From assembly GCA_900752815.1 (NCBI GenBank), contig CAADWS010000156.1:1-11336 (forward strand): a stretch of DNA of 11,336 bases. The letters run 5' to 3'. The notes beneath the pieces were generated by a model. That model saw only the letters and a program-made list of their open reading frames with translations. It did no database searches and was not told the DNA's origin. The DNA is from Bacteroidaceae bacterium (GTDB lineage: Bacteria > Bacteroidota > Bacteroidia > Bacteroidales > Bacteroidaceae). The translations under genes and the position numbers were made by a program. The stretch's first letter is position 1; each line of letters begins with the position of its first letter. Of the stretch, positions 6,004 to 11,336 are shown one piece after another.

Positions 6004-7647
6004 TTGGGAGAAAAAAAAAGTTATAACCCGGACAGGGATTTGGCACACGGCTCACGAGTGGTGTTGAGTCGTAGTTTTTTGGTATCCCTAATGGCTGTCA
6101 TGTCGGCTTTGAGTGCTGCCGAGGTGGGAGCCGCAACATCTGAAAAAACTGTACCTAAAGTGGTGGTCAATATCTTGATTGACCAACTGCGCTCTGACTA
6201 TGTGACGGCGTTCATGCCATTGTATGGTGACAACGGATTTCGCCGTTTGTTCCGCGAAGGCCGTGTTTATACGCAGGCAGAATATCCGATGGCCCGTCCC
6301 GACCGTGCGTCGGCAGCGGCAACCATTGCTGCCGGAACGTCGCCTGCCAATCATGGCGTCATTGCACGGCAGTGGCTCGACCGCTCCACTCTCCGGCCGG
6401 TTTATTGTGTCGATGACAGCAAATACCCGGGTATCGGAGGAACCGAAGATGCTTCGTCGCCTGTCAATTTGGCAGTTTCAACCATTGGTGATGAGTTGAA
6501 GGTAGCTACGGAAGGCAAAGCGCTGGTATATAGCATCGCTCCTTTCCGCGATGCAGCCGTGCTGAGTGCAGGGCATGCGGCCGACGCGGCTGTGTGGCTG
6601 GATACGCGTACCGGTAACTGGTGTTCCACTTCCTATTATGGAAGTTTGCCCATGTGGGCAGAAATGCGTAACAGTCACAGTCATGTGTCTGATTTGTTGA
6701 AAAATCTCAAATGGGAACCTTCTTCTGATTTAGTAGGTAATTTCAGCTACTATTTGTCTGGAGGAATGAAGGAGCCTTTCTCGCATAAGTTCAAGGGCGA
6801 TGCGCAATTTGCCGATTTCAAGACCAGTGGATTGGTAAATGAAGAAATAGCCGCTCTTTTTACGGATTGTATCAAGGGAACGGCCGTCGGGAGAGATGAC
6901 ATCACCGATTATATTACGGTGGCTTTCTATGCCGGCAACTATCAGCATCGTCCGGTTTTTGAGGCTCCCATGGAGTTGCAGGATACATATGTGCGCCTGG
7001 ATAATGCATTGGCACATATTATCAGTACTGTCGATAAGCGTATTGGATTGAACAATGCGCTGTTCGTACTTACTTCTACGGGATATGCCGATGTGGAGAA
7101 TGCCGATTTGTCGGCGTACCGCATACCGACGGGAACGTTTGACGTGCAGCGTTCGGCTGCTCTTCTGAACATGTATCTGGTGGCGGTTTACGGACAGGGA
7201 CTCTATGTCGAGTCCTGTTTCGACAACCAGATATATTTGAACCATAAACTGATTGAAAGCAAACAGATAAATATGACTGAAATGCTCAACCGCTGTCAGG
7301 ATTTGCTGTTGCAGTTGAGCGGAGTCAAGGATGTTTATACTTCGCAGCGTCTGTTGCAGGGTGCGTGGACGCCCGGTATCAGTCGGATTCGCGGAGGGTA
7401 TAATCCGCGCTTTTCGGGTGATATCCTGCTGGAAGTATCACCGGGTTGGAGCTATACCAGTCAGAATAATGCTAAGCCGCGGCTTGTCAGGGAATCTTAT
7501 CTGTCCTATCCGGTTATCTTTTTCGGATATGGAATACCGTCGGACACGATAGGGACACCTGTAACGGTCGACTACATTGCGCCGACGCTGTCGAAAGCGA
7601 TGCGCATCCGTGCACCGAATGCTTGCAGTCTGGCTCCCCTTTTCTAA
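6004..7647 (+). CDS. Alkaline-phosphatase-superfamily protein, probable pseudoenzyme
   Basis: Up to 547 aa, exported. The fold signature is clear: VVVNILIDQLRSDY (53-66), the ATIAAGTSPANHG region (106-118), SAGHAADAAVWLD (188-200), TGNW, DTYVRLDNALAHI and VDYIAPTLS (522-530). This matches PafA-like alkaline phosphatases and nucleotide pyrophosphatases. Asp60, the first metal ligand, is kept. By comparison with PafA-type proteins recalled from memory, the others appear lost: the nucleophile segment reads RPDRASAAATI, the K-x-R pair reads F-x-D, the Asp/His pair after the core reads Asn312/Arg316, the Asp-His of TADH reads Thr359-Gly360, and the last His aligns with Ser501. There is no ATG near the 5' end: an in-frame TAG lies at 5989, so TTG 6004 is used here, with GTG 6058, GTG 6061, TTG 6064 or ATG 6091 as alternatives. 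The hydrophobic signal segment spans 24-44. It lies between lnb and secA. Confidence 0.85.
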   Translation: MGEKKSYNPDRDLAHGSRVVLSRSFLVSLMAVMSALSAAEVGAATSEKTVPKVVVNILIDQLRSDYVTAFMPLYGDNGFRRLFREGRVYTQAEYPMARPDRASAAATIAAGTSPANHGVIARQWLDRSTLRPVYCVDDSKYPGIGGTEDASSPVNLAVSTIGDELKVATEGKALVYSIAPFRDAAVLSAGHAADAAVWLDTRTGNWCSTSYYGSLPMWAEMRNSHSHVSDLLKNLKWEPSSDLVGNFSYYLSGGMKEPFSHKFKGDAQFADFKTSGLVNEEIAALFTDCIKGTAVGRDDITDYITVAFYAGNYQHRPVFEAPMELQDTYVRLDNALAHIISTVDKRIGLNNALFVLTSTGYADVENADLSAYRIPTGTFDVQRSAALLNMYLVAVYGQGLYVESCFDNQIYLNHKLIESKQINMTEMLNRCQDLLLQLSGVKDVYTSQRLLQGAWTPGISRIRGGYNPRFSGDILLEVSPGWSYTSQNNAKPRLVRESYLSYPVIFFGYGIPSDTIGTPVTVDYIAPTLSKAMRIRAPNACSLAPLF

Positions 7648-7774
7648 AGAGAACGGTCCGGAACGTGTTGATGAGCTGGAACGACTGCGGTCGCAGCCAT
7701 TGCCGGGATTTCCGTAGGGAGCGAAGAGGAAAGCAGCAGTTTTTTATTTTATTCAACCAGAAAAATTATACATC

Positions 7775-10700
7775 ATGGATATTAATAAGTTTTTGAGCAA
7801 GCTGTTCGGTAACAAGTCAACACGCGACATGAAACTGATTCAGCCGCTCGTGGAGAAAGTAAAGGAAGTTTATCCTGCCATTCAGGCGCTTGACAATGAC
7901 GCGTTGCGTGCGAAAACCAACGAACTGAAGGAAAAGGTGCAGCATTCAGCTGACGACCTGAAGGAAAAGATACAGGCGTTGAAGGACAAGATTGAGGAAA
8001 CTCCGATTGAGGACCGTGCCGTAATTTTCAACCAGATTGATAAGCTGGAGAAGGACGTCCTCGAACGTTATGAAGGAGTGCTGAACGAAATTCAGCCGGA
8101 GGCGTTTGCCATCGTGAAGGAAACGGCGCGCCGCCTTGCTGAAAACGAGGAAGTCGTGGTAACGGCCAATGACTTTGACCGTGATTTGGCCGCGAAGCAT
8201 GATTTCGTACGCATTGAAGGAGATAAGGCTATCTATCAGAACCATTGGGTTGCCGGAGGTAACGATTTGAAGTGGAACATGGTGCATTACGACGTACAGC
8301 TTTTCGGCGGAATCGTATTGCATCAGGGCAAGATTGCCGAGATGGCGACGGGTGAGGGAAAAACGTTGGTAGCAACATTGCCTGTGTTCCTGAATGCATT
8401 GACGGGAAATGGTGTACATGTGGTTACCGTCAATGATTATCTGGCCAAGCGTGACTCCGAATGGATGGGACCGCTTTATATGTTCCATGGCTTGAGCGTG
8501 GATTGTATTGACAAGCATCAGCCTAATTCAGAGGCACGCCGTCAGGCTTATATGGCCGATATTACCTTTGGTACGAACAACGAGTTTGGTTTCGACTATT
8601 TGCGTGACAATATGGCAATGAGTCCTAAGGATTTGGTGCAGCGGCGTCATAATTATGCAATTGTCGACGAGGTGGACTCCGTGCTGATTGATGATGCCCG
8701 TACGCCTTTGATTATTTCCGGTCCGGTGCCCAAAGGCGATGATCAGCTTTTTGAGCAGTATCAGCCACTGGTGGAACGGCTTGTGGAGGTACAGCGTAAG
8801 TTGGCGACACAATATCTGGCAGAGGCCAAACAGTTGATTGCTTCTGGCGATAAGAAAAAACAGGAGGAGGGCTTCCTGCAGTTGTTCCGTAGCCACAAGG
8901 CCCTTCCGAAAAATACTCCTCTTATTAAATACCTCTCGGAAACCGGTATCAAGTCCGGAATGTTGAAGACCGAGGAGATTTATATGGAGAACAACAACCG
9001 CCGTATGCCCGAGGCCGTAGAGCCGCTTTACTTTGTGGTAGACGAAAAGATGCACTCGGTTGACCTTACAGACAAGGGAAACAAATGGCTTGCCGATCAG
9101 GTGCATGATGATATGTTGTTTGTCTTGCCGGACATTACGGCTGCGTTGTCTGCACTCGAGGCGGACACGTCGCTTTCGAACGAGGAAAGGCTGGACCGTA
9201 AGAACGAAATCCTTTCGGACTATGCCATCAAGAGCGAGCGGGTGCACACCATTCTGCAGTTGCTGAAAGCATATAGCATGTTCCGCATCAATGAGGAATA
9301 TGTGGTTATGGACGGTCAGGTGAAGATTGTCGATGAGCAGACTGGGCGAATTATGGAAGGACGTCGCTGGAGCGACGGTTTGCATCAGGCTGTTGAAGCC
9401 AAGGAACATGTCAAGGTTGAGGCTGCTACCCAGACTTTCGCAACGATAACATTGCAGAATTATTTCCGTATGTATCACAAACTTGCCGGTATGACCGGTA
9501 CGGCAATTACGGAAGCCGGCGAGTTCTGGAACATATATAAACTGGATGTCGTAGAAATTCCGACCAACCGCCCGGTACAGCGAATTGATATGAACGACCG
9601 TGTGTATAAAACGAAACGTGAGAAATATGCGGCCGTTATTGAGGAGATTGAAAAGATGCGTGCCGCCGGAAGGCCGGTATTGGTGGGTACAACCAGCGTT
9701 GACGTCAGCGAGCTGTTGAGCCGAATGTTGCAGTTGCGCCATATCCCGCATCAGGTCTTGAATGCAAAATTGCATCAGAAGGAAGCGGATATCGTGGCCA
9801 TGGCGGGTCAGACCAGTACTGTGACGATTGCTACGAATATGGCCGGTCGTGGTACGGATATTAAGTTGTCCGACGAAGTGAAGGCCGCCGGCGGATTGGC
9901 TATTATCGGTACGGAACGTCATGAGAGCCGTCGTGTTGACCGGCAGTTGCGCGGTCGTGCCGGCCGTCAGGGCGATCCGGGTTCTTCCGTCTTCTTTGTG
10001 TCGCTGGAAGACCAGCTGATGCGTTTGTTTGCCAGCGAACGTATTGCTCGTGTGATGGACAAGTTGGGCTTCAAGGAAGGAGAAATGCTTGAGGCCAAGA
10101 TTGTGAACAACAGCATTGAGCGCGCGCAGCGTAAGGTGGAGGAAAACAATTTCGGTATCCGTAAGCGCTTGCTGGAGTATGATGATGTAATGAACAAACA
10201 GCGTACGGTGATTTACGAAAAACGTCGCCATGCTTTGATGGGTGAGCGCGTCGGAATGGATATCTCCAATATGATTTGGGACCGTGTCATTAATATTATT
10301 TCCAATAATGATTACGAAGGTTGCCGTGACCAGTTCCTGGAAATCATGGCCATGGAAGTGCCTTTTACGGAGGAGGAACTCAATACACTCCGTAGGGACG
10401 ACCTCTTCGAGAAGGCTTTCCAGGCTGCAATGGAGAACTTTAAGCGAAAGACTGACCGCTTGGCGGAAATCGCAATGCCTGTAATTACGAAGGTTTATGA
10501 GGAACAGGGACATATGTATGAAAATATCCTGGTTCCGATTACCGACGGCAAGTTGGTATATAATATTCGTACCAACCTCAAGGAAGCATATGAAAGCGGC
10601 AGCAAGGCTGTGGTGCGTGACTTTGAGAAGGCGATTCTGCTGCATAACATTGACGATGCGTGGAAAGAGAATCTGCGTGAACTTGATGAATTAAAGAAGT

Positions 10701-11077
10701 CTGTGCAGAATGCCAGCTATGAACAGAAGGATCCATTGCTTATTTTCAAATTGGAGAGTGTGAAACTCTTTGATGAAATGGTGAATAAGATAAACAATTC
10801 CACGGTAAGTACGCTGATGCGCGGACAGATACCTGTGCAGGTGCCTGAGGAAGTGCGTGAGGCAGCACCCGAACCGCAACAGCAGCCCCGTTATACGGAA
10901 AGCAAGGAAAGCTATGATGAGTCAACCGATGAGGAGGCTCGGCAAGCTGCTGCTCGCGATACGCGCGAACAGGCACCGCAACCCATCGTAAAGGAGAAAG
11001 TACCCGGACGGAATGACCCGTGTCCTTGCGGTAGTGGAAAGAAGTTCAAGCATTGTCATGGCAAAGGAATCGTGTAA
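7775..11077 (+). CDS. secA: Preprotein translocase ATPase SecA
   Basis: SecA is the cytoplasmic motor that pushes unfolded proteins through SecYEG using ATP. This protein has 1,100 aa against about 900 in E. coli, as is usual for Bacteroidota. NBD1 has Walker A ATGEGKT (191-197) and Walker B VDEVD (297-301). Extra charged helical sequence lies at about 50-105, and the preprotein cross-linking domain carries an insertion at about 330-420. The conserved [16 protein letters not shown] follows near 530, then NBD2 with TNMAGRGTD (about 687-695) and [15 protein letters not shown] (about 724-738), then the helical domains. An acidic, Gln-rich linker leads to the C-terminal zinc motif [14 protein letters not shown] with Cys1083, Cys1085, Cys1094 and His1095, which binds SecB or ribosomes in other bacteria. 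ATG 7775 starts normally. The 127-bp gap from the phosphatase-like gene has no TAnnTTTG box and no clear terminator, so readthrough is plausible. Confidence 0.98.
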   Translation: MDINKFLSKLFGNKSTRDMKLIQPLVEKVKEVYPAIQALDNDALRAKTNELKEKVQHSADDLKEKIQALKDKIEETPIEDRAVIFNQIDKLEKDVLERYEGVLNEIQPEAFAIVKETARRLAENEEVVVTANDFDRDLAAKHDFVRIEGDKAIYQNHWVAGGNDLKWNMVHYDVQLFGGIVLHQGKIAEMATGEGKTLVATLPVFLNALTGNGVHVVTVNDYLAKRDSEWMGPLYMFHGLSVDCIDKHQPNSEARRQAYMADITFGTNNEFGFDYLRDNMAMSPKDLVQRRHNYAIVDEVDSVLIDDARTPLIISGPVPKGDDQLFEQYQPLVERLVEVQRKLATQYLAEAKQLIASGDKKKQEEGFLQLFRSHKALPKNTPLIKYLSETGIKSGMLKTEEIYMENNNRRMPEAVEPLYFVVDEKMHSVDLTDKGNKWLADQVHDDMLFVLPDITAALSALEADTSLSNEERLDRKNEILSDYAIKSERVHTILQLLKAYSMFRINEEYVVMDGQVKIVDEQTGRIMEGRRWSDGLHQAVEAKEHVKVEAATQTFATITLQNYFRMYHKLAGMTGTAITEAGEFWNIYKLDVVEIPTNRPVQRIDMNDRVYKTKREKYAAVIEEIEKMRAAGRPVLVGTTSVDVSELLSRMLQLRHIPHQVLNAKLHQKEADIVAMAGQTSTVTIATNMAGRGTDIKLSDEVKAAGGLAIIGTERHESRRVDRQLRGRAGRQGDPGSSVFFVSLEDQLMRLFASERIARVMDKLGFKEGEMLEAKIVNNSIERAQRKVEENNFGIRKRLLEYDDVMNKQRTVIYEKRRHALMGERVGMDISNMIWDRVINIISNNDYEGCRDQFLEIMAMEVPFTEEELNTLRRDDLFEKAFQAAMENFKRKTDRLAEIAMPVITKVYEEQGHMYENILVPITDGKLVYNIRTNLKEAYESGSKAVVRDFEKAILLHNIDDAWKENLRELDELKKSVQNASYEQKDPLLIFKLESVKLFDEMVNKINNSTVSTLMRGQIPVQVPEEVREAAPEPQQQPRYTESKESYDESTDEEARQAAARDTREQAPQPIVKEKVPGRNDPCPCGSGKKFKHCHGKGIV

Positions 11078-11110
11078 TTCCGTTTGTCGGGAAATGATAT
11101 GAATAAAATT

Positions 11111-11163
11111 GGAGAAGGTTGTTACGGTACTGAGTTACCGGAGCAACCTTCTCCATTTTTTTT
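11111..11163 (+). terminator. Intrinsic terminator of secA
   Basis: GGAGAAGGTTG (11111-11121) pairs perfectly with 11144-11154. A second 5-bp stem, CGGTA with TACCG, caps it, and eight T residues (11156-11163) follow. It begins 33 nt after the secA stop. Confidence 0.96.
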
Positions 11164-11250
11164 GCAACCTTTATTATTACGTGAGTTCGGTATAATTATT
11201 TATCCCCGGGCAGAGGTCATTATATGCTATTGCCGCATTACGGTTTCACA

Positions 11251-11336
11251 GTCCTACTGACAGAAAATCCTAAAGTACTGATAGAAAATTCTGTCAGTAC
11301 TTTAGTTTTTACGAAAGTACTGACAGTTTTTCTCCT
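11251..11336. repeat. Cluster B: second copy of the GTAC-centred repeat array, cut by the window end
   Basis: Units are centred at 11255.5 (degenerate, CTACTGACAGAAAA), 11276.5, 11298.5 and 11318.5, in order forward, forward, reverse, forward, so the spacing is 21, 22 and 20 bp. Units 2 and 3 form a near-perfect inverted repeat: TAAAGTACTGATAGAA (11271-11286) against 11289-11304, 16 bp with one G-T pair and only 2 bases between. The shared unit with cluster A is approximately CTAAAGTACTGACAG followed by A-rich sequence. It lies downstream of the secA terminator, so it is outside that transcript, and more units may lie beyond 11336. Confidence 0.88.

Noticed and set aside
7685..7748. Terminator between the phosphatase-like gene and secA
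   Set aside because: CTGC and GCAG form only a 4-bp stem far from the T-rich stretch at 7740-7752; not enough to support a terminator.
8528..10645. A 705-codon open frame on the minus strand opposite secA
   Set aside because: It lies entirely within secA, has no protein family character and is rich in residues expected from reverse-complemented coding sequence; a shadow of secA codon usage.
11251..11336. CRISPR array at the window end
   Set aside because: Units alternate in orientation, spacing between centres is only about 21 bp, and the intervening bases are not unique spacers.

Overview
The window looks like chromosomal DNA of a Bacteroidales bacterium (Bacteroides or a close relative). 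The evidence is a roughly 1,100-residue SecA with the long insertions seen in Bacteroidota, a NigD-like lipoprotein, a DUF4105/Lnb-type membrane protein, a compact TonB-dependent receptor, and several promoter -7 boxes of the Bacteroidota form TAnnTTTG. The genus cannot be fixed from the sequence. No tRNA, rRNA, CRISPR array, transposase or phage gene is visible.

Layout. Positions 1-278 hold a leader-like region: a TAnnTTTG promoter, a possible 35-codon ORF, and two mutually exclusive hairpins just before a TonB-dependent receptor (279-2333, +), which ends at a strong terminator. About 425 bases without a recognisable gene follow. Then comes a single-gene unit for an acidic cytoplasmic protein of unknown function (2820-3260, +), with its own promoter and an unusually good Shine-Dalgarno. 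A 16-bp stem terminator separates it from a convergent NigD-like lipoprotein gene (3438-4133, -). The divergent spacer between that gene and lnb (4134-4678) carries a striking cluster of four GTAC-centred repeat units spaced 21/22/21 bp. Rightward follow lnb (DUF4105, lipoprotein N-acyltransferase type, 4679-5890), an alkaline-phosphatase-superfamily protein (6004-7647) and secA (7775-11077). A textbook terminator ends secA, and a second cluster of the same repeat (about 11251 to the window end) follows it.

How the genes fit together. The right half is about the cell envelope. SecA drives export across the inner membrane, Lnb is expected to add the N-acyl chain to exported lipoproteins, and the NigD-like protein is a lipoprotein with a signal resembling the Bacteroidota surface-export signal. 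The phosphatase-superfamily protein between lnb and secA keeps the fold signature but appears to have lost most of the metal-binding and catalytic residues, so it may be a periplasmic binding or scaffold protein rather than an enzyme.

The main candidates for something undescribed are the helically phased GTAC repeat clusters (two in one 11-kb window, both intergenic, one overlapping candidate promoters), the apparent pseudoenzyme between lnb and secA, and the leader ORF plus switching hairpins ahead of the TonB receptor. All functional claims about these are inference.
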